64,000 bases of DNA from Tremella fuciformis. Taxonomy: Eukaryota > Basidiomycota > Tremellomycetes > Tremellales > Tremellaceae. Where the stretch lies: NCBI GenBank assembly GCA_032768795.1, contig CP136493.1, forward strand, positions 1,984,001 to 2,048,000, read 5' to 3'. Made by a program: the position numbers and the translations under genes. The notes beneath the pieces were generated by a model. The model made no database searches. It saw only the letters and a list, made by a program, of their open reading frames with translations, and was not told the DNA's origin. Each line of letters opens with the position of its first letter. Position 1 is the stretch's first letter. Below, piece after piece: positions 19,333-30,382 of this stretch.

Positions 19333-21649
19333 ATGGACCACAAACGCGGCCGTCATATCCCGGACCGACCATCAGCCACTTCCTCGACCTCTCCTGAAGC
19401 TGAGGGCTCCGACCGACTTGTCCACAAGTTGGCCGCATCGAGCAGCGCTAGTGGCGGACCGCCTTCCCTGCCCTTCTCAGACCCCACCACCAATAGTCGG
19501 GCCCCCAAGAGTGCTCAAGACCGTACCCGCCTCAGAACCGACCGATCTTGCACCCCGGTCGCCTTGGGCAACATTCCATCTCAAAACAAGCCTCGTTCGG
19601 GAGACCGGATCGTCCATCGATCCCAGCGGTCTCTGCTTTCGGACAAGAAGGCCAAAATGGATGGCCCCGCTCGCGTCCAAGATGAAGATGATAACGACTG
19701 CGCTGTGGATGAGAATCATAAGGTGACGTGGGCGTCTGATTCCGAGACAAGCGACGACCTGAATGACCTGTGGAATCGCCTTTCCGGTAGATCCTACCCA
19801 GAAGAACACTCGGTGGACTTCGCATCGGATTCATCCTCAGACAGTGATGGTCGTCTGCAACAGGTCTTGAGCGGCAAGCGAGTCTGGATGACCCAAGAGG
19901 GAGCCGAACCCTCCGCCCATGGCATCACCGACTCAGAATCGGGCGACGGTACACCACAGGTCTCTGTCCTGGGCTCAGTGCCGGCCACCGATTCTCTGCT
20001 GTCTAAGGATGCTTTAGGAGTACTTGCTTTAGGAGTACGCCAGCCAAGGCATCCCCGGAAGAGTGCATCGCAAGACAGGCGAAGGGCACCGTATAGGGGT
20101 GGGAAAAGGAGGCGATTCGATCCCAAGCGCCCCACGAAACCGTCTTTGCAGGATCAACGTCAGGCGCTGCACGCCTCCTCCTTAGATCTGAATTATGGCT
20201 TGCTAGCTTACAACATCAGCTCACAGGCCGATGAGTGGATAGAGGCGAGCGCAGGGGTTGTCGAGGCTGCTGTAACCAGTTTTCGCTCAGAGGCCGCCCT
20301 ACACCCCGGATTCCGCGAGATGTTCTCGATACTTGCGGAAAGCTGCGGTCTGGAAGATCCGCCTCAAGATGAGGTCATCACCAGAATGATTGAATGTAAT
20401 CGTGAGATCCTGCGGGAGCAGTTGGATCTGCCGAAGGGATGCAACAGCGCGAGACGGTCGGTCTCATTGGATCGGTGAGTTGTATGTATAGCGGGCAGTC
20501 CTGTGTCATGATGACCCCCGCAGGATAGCGGACCAGCACACTTGCACTGCATCATACCTGTTGTGTCGGGACTCACTCGGCCTTGACGAACAGGTCCAAG
20601 CAGACATAACGACTTTGAAAGGACTGTGGTGAGTGGTCTTCCTGGGATTCCCGCCTCACAGCGACTGATAATGTGTAAAGCGCAGACTGGAGAAAAACAA
20701 ACGCGAAATGTCGTGGACGTGACAAGCCGCTCTTTGATGAGCTGAGCCTCGGGGCAGGGGGGAGGCTCAGAGATCGAATGTGGAACCACATGGGATGGCG
20801 AATAAGCTGCGCCTACAATTCTCGAATTGCGCTCAATGATGAAGCAGTGATCGCTGCGATAGATGCGCACGACCCGGTAGACATGGCCTTCCAGACTGCA
20901 ATGGATCAAGCGGTGATCATACTGGGAAGTTACATTGCGGAGAACGACAAAATGGCCCCGCAGATGAACACAGACATACCTCTTTCTACCTGCGGCTCGT
21001 CTCGCCATCTCGCCGAGTCTCTGTGCCTGCTCAAGAGGTACTGGAACACCTTTGATTGGCATGAAGAAGGACAGCGGATAGCGCTGACCCCACTCATTGA
21101 TATGTATGGGAGAAACATCCGAGGAGCGAGCAACTTCACTAGTATTTCTGCTCGCCAAGCGGCTAATCAAACCCTCGGGGATGAGAGATTGAAAGAATCA
21201 ATGGCGAGCCAGAACCTTCGAATAATCTCTTCCCTGGCGAGGTCTAACATACCGAAAGGGTCGGATTGGAAGAGGTGAGGCTAGGATTACGGGAGAGGCG
21301 ATGCTGACGGATTAGAATTGGCATACAACTGAGCCTCAATGCCGAATATCTCTTTAGGAGGGCAATCAAGCAAGGAGAGCTTTCCGAGGCCTTCGACTCG
21401 GCGGAATTCAGAGAGTCGATAAAAAGGCTGTGCGATCTGCCGTGAGTGTCACAGCTTGCGATACAGACTGTCACCAGCTGAATGAGGACCAGCACTTTCA
21501 AACGCTCGACGGCGGAGGCCCAAAGAGTTGTTACACAGTCGGAGGGAGCAATCTTACTGCAGGGATTTGTGTCCCGGCACCTGCCGAAAGACTGGACCCT
21601 TCAACTTGACACTAGCGAGCTCTCTCGCATAACCCCTCGTGGTGCATGA
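19333..21649 (+). CDS. Unrecognised five-exon gene, array 1 copy D
   Basis: Model: join 19333-20474, 20524-20628, 20681-21274, 21316-21441 and 21493-21649 (707 aa, the longest copy). The N-terminus carries WASDSETSDDLNDLWNRLS and FASDSSSDSDGRLQQVLSG. A short duplication encodes ALGVLALGV (about 20013-20042). A basic stretch (GGKRRRFDPKR) precedes the core, which begins LNYGLLAYNISSQ. Exon 3 has LSLGAGGRLRDRMW and WHEEGQRIALTPL; exon 4 has QLSLNAEYLFRRAIKQG; exon 5 has FVSRHLPKDW. The exon 3 acceptor AAAG avoids an in-frame stop that the nearer CAG would create, and matches copy B (ADWRK beside SDWRN). Function unknown; nuclear by composition. Confidence 0.74.
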
Positions 21650-22234
21650 GCTTGTGCACAGCCTGCCCTCTTGTGAGCTACACCCTCGAATTCGTCAGCA
21701 GAACGTCGGATCACAGTGCGATCAAGCAAGCCCGAGGACCTTGTAACCATGTAAACCAAATATAGTACGTCTTTCTTGCAAAGCGGAATATGCGCTGGGA
21801 TCGCAGCTCCTGACACGCCCGCTTGGCACCTGATTACTTTCTCACTTACATGGTGTATGTATGGAGCCATGATTATCTTCCGTACGTATAGGCTCGCCGT
21901 GCGTCCCCTTAAGTGCGTTTGCACAGGGCGTGTGTCTGTGTTTACGAGGACACGGCCGGACATTCCTCCCGAGCTTGTCTGCGTTATCTACATCTCCGGG
22001 CCGTGATCGGGGCATTGAGAAGCTACATGACGCCAAGTCCCTCGTCCTCGCCGCTGTTTCGCTTCTCGTGCTGTGTCATCCTTCCCAGCTCCCAATCATG
22101 CGCGTCATCGCCACAATGCCCCAACGAGCAGTACACAAAGAAGCACATATAATCTTCGCCCACTGCATCCCCCTCGCAACCCTCGCGGTCGTTCCAGTAG
22201 ACTTCATTCCCTACTCCTCTACTCACTACCAGGG
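21650..22234. other. Intergenic spacer
   Basis: 585 bp after array 1. No supported gene or RNA. Confidence 0.5.
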
Positions 22235-22842
22235 ATGAGCTACTTTGTCCTGCCGCTCGACGGATTCCTGGTTGCTCAAGGCCCTCTCCAGCATCCTCTC
22301 AAACGGTCCAACCCCTTACCTCCGCCGCCTCCTCCCAACTACCCGCCGCCGCCAACACCATCCCAACAGCAGCCCAGCTCCGACCCAATCGTTGGCATGC
22401 TCGCCCCGCCGCCCGTGCACCCGAGGCCGCGTCCAAGTCCGGCGGGGCCAGTCCCAATCCCACCTCCTCCCCCCCGTCCCCACGCCTCTGGATGGGATGA
22501 GCCGATCGACTCTTGCCCCATTGCTCGACGAGCCGCTCCTACGAGCGAGGTCAGGGGCAATCCCAATGCCGGATATCATGATGGTGAGCTGTCCTCTGGG
22601 CTCTGTCGACTGAGTGGTGACCGATCGCAGGGGAGATTCCGCCTGGCCCCACTCCGCAGCCTGAGCCGACGCGCCCCAAGACCCCTGAGCCCGCCGAAAA
22701 CCAAGCGCAAGTGAACGACAGGACCGTGTGAGTGCCTGTAAATACCGACCACGCTGACAGCAGCATTTCAAACATCGTCCTCTTTGACTGTCCAGAGGAC
22801 ATGGCTTTTCATCGGGCGGGCACTGCGTTGACTGTCTGCTAA
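22235..22842 (+). CDS. Small proline-rich protein, unrecognised
   Basis: Model: join 22235-22583, 22631-22727 and 22764-22842 (174 aa). The first two-thirds is dominated by polyproline tracts (LPPPPPPNYPPPPTP), a typical ligand for SH3, WW or profilin domains. The second exon continues a PEPTRPKTPEP repeat, and the last exon gives a short ordered tail with VLFDCPEDMAF. The second intron ends in CAGCAG (NAGNAG), so two isoforms one residue apart are possible. Support comes from splice signals that keep the frame open and from the compositional match of exons 1 and 2. The fit is moderate and the function unknown. Confidence 0.5.
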
Positions 22843-23087
22843 ACCCAAGCCCACCCAAAGTTCTTTACCTGTACTCCAGCAGATCCTCGACGACTTGTCG
22901 ACTGTCCCCAGGATCGGCACAACGACTAACGAAATCTGATGAATGTTCAGAGCGACGATGAACAGCCCACACTACTTTGCTGTAAATCTTTGTCCGTAGC
23001 GACTGATTGCCATAGTCATGTAGCTCGTGTCAAAATCTTGATGTACAATATTGTCAAGAAGTCCGCAGCGAGCAAGATACTGCTCTC

Positions 23088-24356
23088 TCACTGCTTCCGC
23101 TCCTGCATTGCTGCCAGCCTCGCTTGCTCCTTGACCCGCTCCGCATCCTGACGGAGTTGTCTCTCTGGGACCAGTCGGCGCCGCTGACCGTTGATCGAGA
23201 AGTCAGAGCCGACCGCAGGATCAATACCAAGCGCCTCCAGCGTCTTGAGCTCTACGAGACAAAAATCCTCGACTCGCTCCCGCTTGAGGCGATATGGCTC
23301 TCGCAAAGAAGCCGAGGGGTTCGTAATGACCCGTGGTATCCTTAGTCTGTTGGGAGACGCGGCATGCAGCATGAAGGGGTGCATGAGGATGCACTGTCGT
23401 CAGCCATCGATCAGTCCTCGCCGATGATCATCCTGCTCACGTCACCCGCGTTGCCAGTCAGTTCGACAAATTCGGTACATTGGTCTCGCATCGCGGCAAA
23501 GTCGAACCCTGACGGCTCGACACCCTCGGGATGCGCTTCAAGCCACTTGGCGACCATACCAATTGATTGAGGGGCGATGTAGGTCCCACCGCCGCCAGGC
23601 TTGATGTCGGAGTATATTGGCACGACCAACTGGGAAGCGTTAGTTTGTGGCAGCTGGAAGAATGAAAGGAGATACCAAAGCTTGTTCACCGCTATCGAGA
23701 AACTGCCATGAGTCAGCGACGATAGACGTTGGAGCTCTTGACTGACGTGCAGAAACCACTGAGTGTCAGCGTTCATTTCCGCAGAAGCAAGTTGTCACTC
23801 ACATCCCCGTCACAATGCCACCCAACAACATCATTGCGGAGCACTTGGTTATTGTACCCCACCAGATCTTGGGGATTTGGAACAGACGTCCCGTCATCGT
23901 ACTCGGCTTTGCCTAGATTGACGATCCAAGCATCGTTCCAGGACCGGAACCGCTCCTCGTCGGCAAGTCTGTCATGTCCACCCTGACGGTCAGTGCTATA
24001 CGAACACTCGCTCAAGTTTCGCTCGAGCGCTTGTGGCGGAAGGATCAATGCACTACTAGATCTCCGATGGCGGCCCATGCCCGAGGGGCAAAGTCTTCGA
24101 CTCGCCAATACTCCATTGCTGCCATCAGCTCCACCGAGCTTGATGCTTGTCAAGAAGGCGTGCCAGGCATATTGATCCACTCTTTCGTCCACGTCGACTT
24201 GTCGTTCGGATCCATGCCCAATCTGACCCACAGATTCCTGGTCTTCTCCGCCGCTGCATCCCGACTGAAAACGCCTTCGAGCTTGACATAACCATTCTTC
24301 ATGAAGAAGGCCACCTGCTCGTCTGACAGACCGTTCCATTTTCCGAGCGCGCCCAT
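23088..24356 (-). CDS. Phytanoyl-CoA dioxygenase (PhyH) family protein
   Basis: Model: complement of 23088-23393, 23441-23629, 23676-23702, 23747-23758, 23803-23982, 24057-24118 and 24164-24356 (322 aa, seven exons, one of only 12 nt). The family is Fe(II)/2-oxoglutarate oxygenases. The iron-binding HxD is H-C-D in exon 3, the distal His lies in MHPFMLHAAS, and an Arg follows in RIPRVITNP. Conserved blocks include DIKPGGGGTYIAP and WINMPG. The first intron needs a GC donor (G/GCACGC); read through, the frame meets a TGA, so the alternative is a nonsense mutation. The substrate is unknown, as fungal members vary. It is divergently transcribed from the sugar transporter. Confidence 0.85.
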
Positions 24357-24639
24357 GTTTCGTCGCGTGCTGCGCAGGAAAAGTGGGGAAGGAACCGCTG
24401 CGAGGCTGGCTCACTCGTCGAGGCCTGGCCTCCCTCGACCGAGGTTTTTAAGCGCATGGGAGGGCTTAGCAGCTCGGTCATCCGCGCCGGCAGACCCACG
24501 GGTCACGAGACTCCACTTGACCTCGGAGGGACGTGCACACAGCACGGATCATACCGCGCACGCACACATGGCAATGACAAGTGCCACAAACACATCTTCT
24601 CGTCGGTTCGGCTACATTAACACCCGTAACTAGGCATGC

Positions 24640-24654
24640 TCCGGGGTTGCTCCG
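24640..24654 (+). promoter_or_regulatory. Candidate Zn2Cys6 regulator site, TCCG-N7-TCCG
   Basis: TCCGGGGTTGCTCCG; 13 of 15 bases match the site at 29992-30006 in the other divergent promoter of this cluster. A direct repeat of a CGG-type half-site with fixed spacing is the usual format for fungal zinc-cluster factors. Confidence 0.45.
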
Positions 24655-24865
24655 GGGCCATGCCAAGCTTTTCTCCGCCTTGGACGACTCTGCGTTCGTG
24701 CTGTTGAACATTCGCTCTTTCCTGTCCCACAATCATGGAGCAAGTCAGCGTCTATACCGACTAGAACCGCAGCACGCGGGGCCGCGGAGTTTGTACTGCG
24801 GCGTCCCGGACCTCCTTCGATGCCCCGGACTTCGTTCTTTTCGCCTTCGGAAGGTGTTTCTTCCG

Positions 24866-24876
24866 CATATATATAC
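24866..24876 (+). promoter_or_regulatory. TATA-like box of the MFS transporter gene
   Basis: CATATATATAC lies 65-75 bp upstream of the ATG at 24941. Confidence 0.55.
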
Positions 24877-24940
24877 CTTCACCCAGCTTCTCTTCCCATC
24901 AGATGCTCTTGCTCTCCATTTCCGAGGACATCGAAACGAA

Positions 24941-26849
24941 ATGTCGGCACCGATCACCTATCACGATGTTTTCAACAACACCAATGCCAAATGGTGGCGA
25001 GACCCAGGCATGCGACGAGGTCAGCTGCAATCCGATGTCCGATGTTCCCAGCTGATGGCTCTCAGGCATGGTGCACATCGCCATCCTGTACACCTGCGTG
25101 TGAGTCGGACGTGGTCCCGACAGATCCTGTATCTGACATATTCCAGCTACTCGCTTGGGTATGATGGCTCCCTCTTGAATGGCCTGCAAGCTCTGCCGGC
25201 TTGGCAAACCCATTTCGGTCACCCTACAGGCACGAAGCTCGGCCTCATCGCCGCTTCATACTACCTGCAAGTCGATTGCCATTTGCAGCTCGAAGTGTAA
25301 CTGATCCTGTAGGCCTAAAATTCCGTCTACATTCGTCATTGCCTGGATGATGGACCGTCTTGGTCGTAAGATCCCCCTGGTAAGTGAAAGACACCATGAA
25401 AGACGAGATGGTGCTCATCGTCCAGATCATGGGCGCAATCTTCATGTTGGCCGGATCGCTCTTTGCGGGCTTCTCGCAGAACCTGGGTCAGTTTGTCGGT
25501 GCACGTATCTTCCTTGGTATCGGCACGGCCGCTGCACGTAAGTTCACTGACCGTTCCCCAAAGTGTCCTGTCCTGAGCCTGGCCAGAAATCGCAGCAGCG
25601 TCAATGATCCCTGAGCTAGCTCATCCTCGTATCCGACACATTGCCGGCGCTCTGCTCAACACAACTTACTTCGTGAGCGGTACCCCCACCATCAACCCGA
25701 GGCTCAACCTGACAATCGCAGATCGGCTCAATCTTCTCCTCATGGCTGACATTTGCCATGGTCTTCTACCCTGGAGGCTCATCCTGGTCATGGCGTATCC
25801 CGACCCTCGTACAAGGTCTCGGCCCAGTTCTCCTCGGTATCGGAGTCTGGTTCGTACCCCAGTCGCCTCGATGGCTCGTCCAGAAAGGCCGGCTCGACGA
25901 GGCACAGCGCATCCTCGCGACATATCAGTGAGTCACCTTTCGTGAGGTCAATGTAAGCGCTGAACAGGATAGCGCCAACGGCGATCTACACGATCCCCTT
26001 GTTGAGCTCGAGATGCAGGAGATCCAAGCTCAAGTCGACGCTTCCCATGCAATCACCTCGGCGGGCTGGCTCGACTTCTTCAAGACGCGCGGCAACATCC
26101 GCCGTTTCCTCGTCATCATCCTCATCGGCACGTCGACCCAATGGGTCGGCAACGGTCTCGTCAACTATTTCCTGTCCCCAATCCTGAAGCAAGTCGGAAT
26201 CACCAAGCCCGCCCAGACGAACGGCATCAACGGCGGCATCTCAATCTGGTCGTGGTTCGTAGCGATGACCGGCGCTTCCCTCGCGAACCGGTTCGGCCGG
26301 CGCAAGCTCTTCCTCACTTCGCTCGCTGGGTGCCTGGTCAGCTTCGTGTTCATCACCGCCCTATCCGGCTCGTACGCCGAGACGAAGCGGGCCAGCGTGG
26401 GCATAGCCCTCGTTCCGTGGATCTACGTCTTCAACGCCGCATACGCTATCGCCCTCACGCCCATCCCTATGCTCTACGTCCCCGAGATCTCGCCCTACGG
26501 TCTGCGCGCCAAGTCCGCCGCACTGCTTCTGCTCTCGCAGAATGTCTCGCAGACGTTCAATCAGTTTGTCAATCCCGTCGCCCTCGCCGCTATCGCCTGG
26601 AAGTATTTCATCGTGTACCTGGCGGTCATTGCGGCATACCTTGTCCTGTTCTTCTTCTTCGTCAGGGAGACGAGGGGGCTTACCGTTGAAGAGGCCAGCG
26701 AAGTCTACGACGACGATAGTCTCCGAGTGGCTTTGGGCAGGAGTCGCAGGGGCGCAGAGGACACTACGACCAAGAAAGACATCGGGGACCTCGAACGCGC
26801 TGCCTCGGTGGACAAAAAGGAAGAGGCGACATTCGACGCGCGTACCTGA
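24941..26849 (+). CDS. MFS sugar transporter (hexose/disaccharide permease type)
   Basis: Model: join 24941-25019, 25066-25099, 25147-25266, 25313-25379, 25426-25537, 25587-25672, 25722-25927 and 25973-26849 (526 aa, usual length). Sugar-porter signatures: GYDGSLLNGLQAL in helix 1, DRLGRK in the first cytoplasmic loop, ARIFLGIG, PQSPRWLVQKGR after helix 6, YHANGD in the central loop, and NRFGRRKLF in the second half, with about 12 hydrophobic segments. It imports a sugar across the plasma membrane by proton symport (family knowledge). Intron 3 has a GC donor with perfect consensus (CT/GCAAGT); intron 7 uses the acceptor GATAG, not the nearer CAG. The neighbouring intracellular beta-glucosidase suggests a cellobiose- or lactose-like disaccharide as substrate (inference). 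Confidence 0.92.
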
Positions 26850-27032
26850 GATGCTGGTCTCGTCCCAACCCTTCCAGCACAAACGACGAACACATCAGTT
26901 TCCCCCTTGCTTGAGAGGAGATTTCCAGCTGGAGACTCATAACCATATCTTTCTCGGTATACCTGTCGGTTCATGCAGATTTATACAACACTCTAATGTA
27001 CTGGAAATAATGTAGGCGGAGAGAAAAGGAGA

Positions 27033-29726
27033 TCATCTCCCAATGAGCTTTGAATAAGCACCGAATCACCCAAACAGAGCCAACTGACCTCTTCAATCTC
27101 AGTAAGCAATTCCAAGAATTGCACCAAGGGCATTGGATCGTTGAGTGCCGCCTCAAAGCCAGGATCGGCAGGCGAATCCAGTAACTGACATGCAATGTAT
27201 CGGATCTTATTAACGATGGAACGGGAGTTCGTGGCGAGCTGTCAAGGTCAATCACTTTTCTCTTCACGATCTCCATGGACGACTGACCGCATGAAGCGGG
27301 ATCCTAGAAATGGTAAGTCGGCTGTGTTGCGCTGCAATAAGCTGACTCACGCCCGTACTACATCAAGTAGATCATATACGATCTTCATTTTCGTATCTCG
27401 CTGGGGGAAGGAATGGTCCATCACCTGCAGTGCCGCTGCACGGCGTCAGCTACATGCGAAAATCGTCATGGAGAGGGATGACTCGCCATTTCGAGCGATG
27501 CCACCCTGTGTTCCACTTCTATTGATGACCTCATCCCGGCAGAAGCTTCATACATTAGTGCTCGAGCATTTCGAGCCTCGTTCTACTTACACCAGCAAGA
27601 GACGCGCATTGCAATATGTGACATGGATGTTTGCCTGCATGACTGCAAAAGCCGATCCGGTCTGAGAATGATCGCCCAGATTGTCGTTTGGGGCGATTTG
27701 AGTCGCTTCGGTGAGGCGTTTGCCAAGAGTGGACCAGGACGCGTTCCACAAACTACCATCATCCATACTGGTCGTTCAGCTTGTTGTGTCGCCGTGAGGT
27801 CAATACTGCCTACGTGGCGCTCGGGGAATGCTCTACTGAGGCGTGTCTGAGCGGCTGAGGCAAGTTATTGATGATAGCTGTCAACTCTTGCGCCAGAGAA
27901 CCGAGCTTGCGGAGATGCTCCATCACTAAGACTGGGCTAAGTGTCGCTGTCCGCCTTATGGCCTGCCGGGCAATCAAAAGTTGTTCGATAACCCTGATGT
28001 TCAGCGATTTGTCTGGACGGTCACCTACTGGTGACTCACATGAAGACCTTGGCAGCAGCGCTTAAGGATCAGCCGGGGGTGCTATGCAAATCTTCTGCAT
28101 CACGTACTTGTGCCCGCTCATTTTGGACGTGTAGCCTGGTGGTGGTGGCAGATACTCTTTCGCAGTGATGTATTCGTCATCCCTGCCTGTAAGCATGACT
28201 TCGTAGCCTGGTCGAGGGCTTACAGCTCGGACGGAAGCGGTACTTTGCAGTCTTCCGACCGCAGCATGATCGGCTGATCCTGCATGCACGCACTGTTGTG
28301 TCAGACACTGCCGGGAAGGCTGTGGTATACAAAGGATACTCACGCAGATTTGTCGGACAAGTACACAGTATGAAAGACTCTGCGGCGCAGCTCGATCTGA
28401 ATCAGGTCTGGATGTCAGTCAAGGCCATGCGATGTGTCGAGTGTCTTCACCAAAATCCGCAGTGTTGGTCTCCGTGTGTATGCCCTGCACACACAATAAC
28501 CGAACAGTCTCCCCAAGGGAAGCCACTGAAGCTGTCAGACACACAATTCGCCTCGAGCAGTGGAGCCTACCCCAAGCGCCTGTTTTGTTGGCGCAAAAGT
28601 TGAAAACGGCGTCGTAGAAGCGTAAAACCACCAATTCCAGTGAAGGTGGATCGTAATGATCAAGGCACACAAGGCGTGAAGTGCGGTGACACCGATGAGC
28701 TAGGCCAGAGATAGATTCGGCCTCGATGGGTATCTGATCCTTCGGAATCTATAGAAAGAGGTCAGTGGCGCCAGTTAAAGAATGATAGACTCTGCGCGAC
28801 AACTCACCTGCATCAAACTCGCCGCCAGGATGCTGAGTATCAAACCCAGAAAGACGGGATCCTTGTGGTCGTCTTGGTTATGGAACCGCTTCATGAACGT
28901 CGGTCGGTGTACAAGGGGAACGAGAGGGTATACCTATTCCATCAACTACAAGGGCAAGACAGGACCGGTCAGACGCACATAGTCGAAGTATAGAGACAGG
29001 ACGTAGATTGCTACATCTCTCTTTATGACATCTTCGAGCTTGGGGGCCGCAATGCCGGCGATGCCAAGGGCGAGGGGTACTGGTGTGATGACTGAAGCAT
29101 CATACGGAGTCGGGTCTGACCCAAATAGCCGTATTTCGGCGTCCGGTTGAGCGTCCACAGATCCGGATAAGATCTCATCCCAGCCTGTCTGAGCTGGAGG
29201 GGCCGGTTGGTATCCCGTGCTGTGCAGTGGGGAGGTCGTAGATGCATGATGGATGGGCGTGGCTGGCGGAAAAACAATCTCAGTAGAGGCGCTCAAGTCT
29301 ACTGGATCATAAACGACGGTCAGGTCCGAAGATGGAGCCTCTGAGTCTCGCGGCGCAAAGCTACTTCTAGGCCCGCGCTACATCTGTCAGCACTGGACTC
29401 AGGCGGCGCTGCAGCTCACTCGTTGTCGCTTGTAGTCAGTGACGCATGGTGTCCCGAGAGATTTACACGGCTAGAAGTGAGTACTGTCGGAGAAGCGAGT
29501 CATCGAAGGCGCACAAGGCAATTTGGTAAAGGGTTCTCCTCGCTCGGGGCACTTGGAGCACCTTGCGTCGGGCTGCCGGCGACTTCTGGCCTTTCACACC
29601 TGACCTTGCGGGCACGACAGGTTCGACAGCCTAATCTCTCAACGGCGAGCTACAGGCAGCTCCATCTGGCTCACTCAGTGCATGGGGACTCCTCGGCGGC
29701 CTCGGATGCTGCAAGCGACGTGTCAT
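27033..29726 (-). CDS. Zn2Cys6 fungal-specific transcription factor
   Basis: Model of 18 exons, complement of: 27033-27047, 27089-27238, 27288-27303, 27351-27435, 27505-27518, 27591-27767, 27814-27993, 28040-28060, 28108-28182, 28224-28292, 28344-28407, 28451-28531, 28571-28748, 28808-28933, 28979-29377, 29420-29470, 29515-29630 and 29675-29726 (622 aa). The N-terminus holds CRTCRARKVRC, then NCLPCKSLGTPC and YKRQRRGP, a binuclear zinc cluster. The middle has the fungal transcription factor domain (YVLSLYFDY, ELRRRVFHTVYLSDK, RSEDC, ANIHVTY). A 45-nt in-frame stretch in exon 2 (29539-29583) has intron-like ends; its removal would shorten the Cys3-Cys4 spacing from 25 to 10, nearer the usual range. 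It probably controls the flanking sugar genes (inference). Confidence 0.86.
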
Positions 29727-30382
29727 CGAAGCCGCATAAAGGGCCACGGGCTTATCTCCTCGAAACGGGGGCCAAAAAGGAGATTATCACGGCTCGCTTC
29801 GGTCAGTTCGCACAATTGTCTATGCCATGTCAGGCCACCCTCAATCCTGTGGGTCCACTCACCTGACAGCTCGAACGGTGCCACCTGGAGGAAGCTGTCG
29901 AACAGGAATGCAAAAGGCAACGCCGAAAAACGAGTCCAGGAAAGCCAAGGGAAAGTGGCCCCGGAGGACTTCGGGTAAGATCGGACCGGCTTCCGGGGTT
30001 TGTCCGAAGCGTGTCATCTCACGACTTGCGACACGAATCCATCGCTCTCGTCTGCAAGGAGCGCGCAGACAGAAGCAGCCAAGAAGAACATGGCCGAACT
30101 GTCAGGAGTACAAGCCGGGCAGAAGCGTCTCAGAGGTGCAAGACAGAAAGGGACGACGTTCTCGGGCAGAAGACCATTCTTTTCATCGCTCCTCCTCCGT
30201 GTCGTTTCGACTGTCGGCCAGGGGAACACGTCTCATCGCTCATGTCTGGAGAGGTCGATTCGAATTGACCGAAATGCGAATTGGCCGACCGTTCAGGCGC
30301 CGTACTTCTCCATCGCACTTATAGCACTCCACACGAAGCCCACCACTACTGTCCCCAACTTCACACTTGACTTCCCACCAGC
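29727..30382. promoter_or_regulatory. Divergent promoter of regulator and beta-glucosidase
   Basis: 656 bp between start codons. It contains a TCCG-N7-TCCG site at 29992-30006 and further CCGG elements just upstream (29959-29990). It may carry autoregulation of the zinc-cluster factor and induction of the glucosidase (inference). Confidence 0.5.
29992..30006 (+). promoter_or_regulatory. Candidate Zn2Cys6 regulator site, TCCG-N7-TCCG
   Basis: TCCGGGGTTTGTCCG; it differs at two central bases from the site at 24640-24654 in the PhyH/MFS promoter. Confidence 0.45.

Larger units (their letters stand above)
24357..24940. promoter_or_regulatory. Divergent promoter of PhyH and MFS transporter genes
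   Basis: 584 bp. It contains a direct repeat of GCTCCGGGG (24638-24657), two copies of CCCGGAC (24805-24811 and 24824-24830) and a TATA-like run at 24866-24876, 65 bp before the transporter ATG. CGG-type half-sites suit Zn2Cys6 regulators such as the one encoded at 27033-29726; the link is inferred. Confidence 0.55.

Noticed and set aside
29723..29920. Minus-strand frame with a hydrophobic start upstream of the zinc-cluster regulator, first considered as its N-terminus
   Set aside because: It could not be spliced in frame to the zinc cluster; an ATG at 29726 with a good 44-nt intron gives a continuous frame instead.
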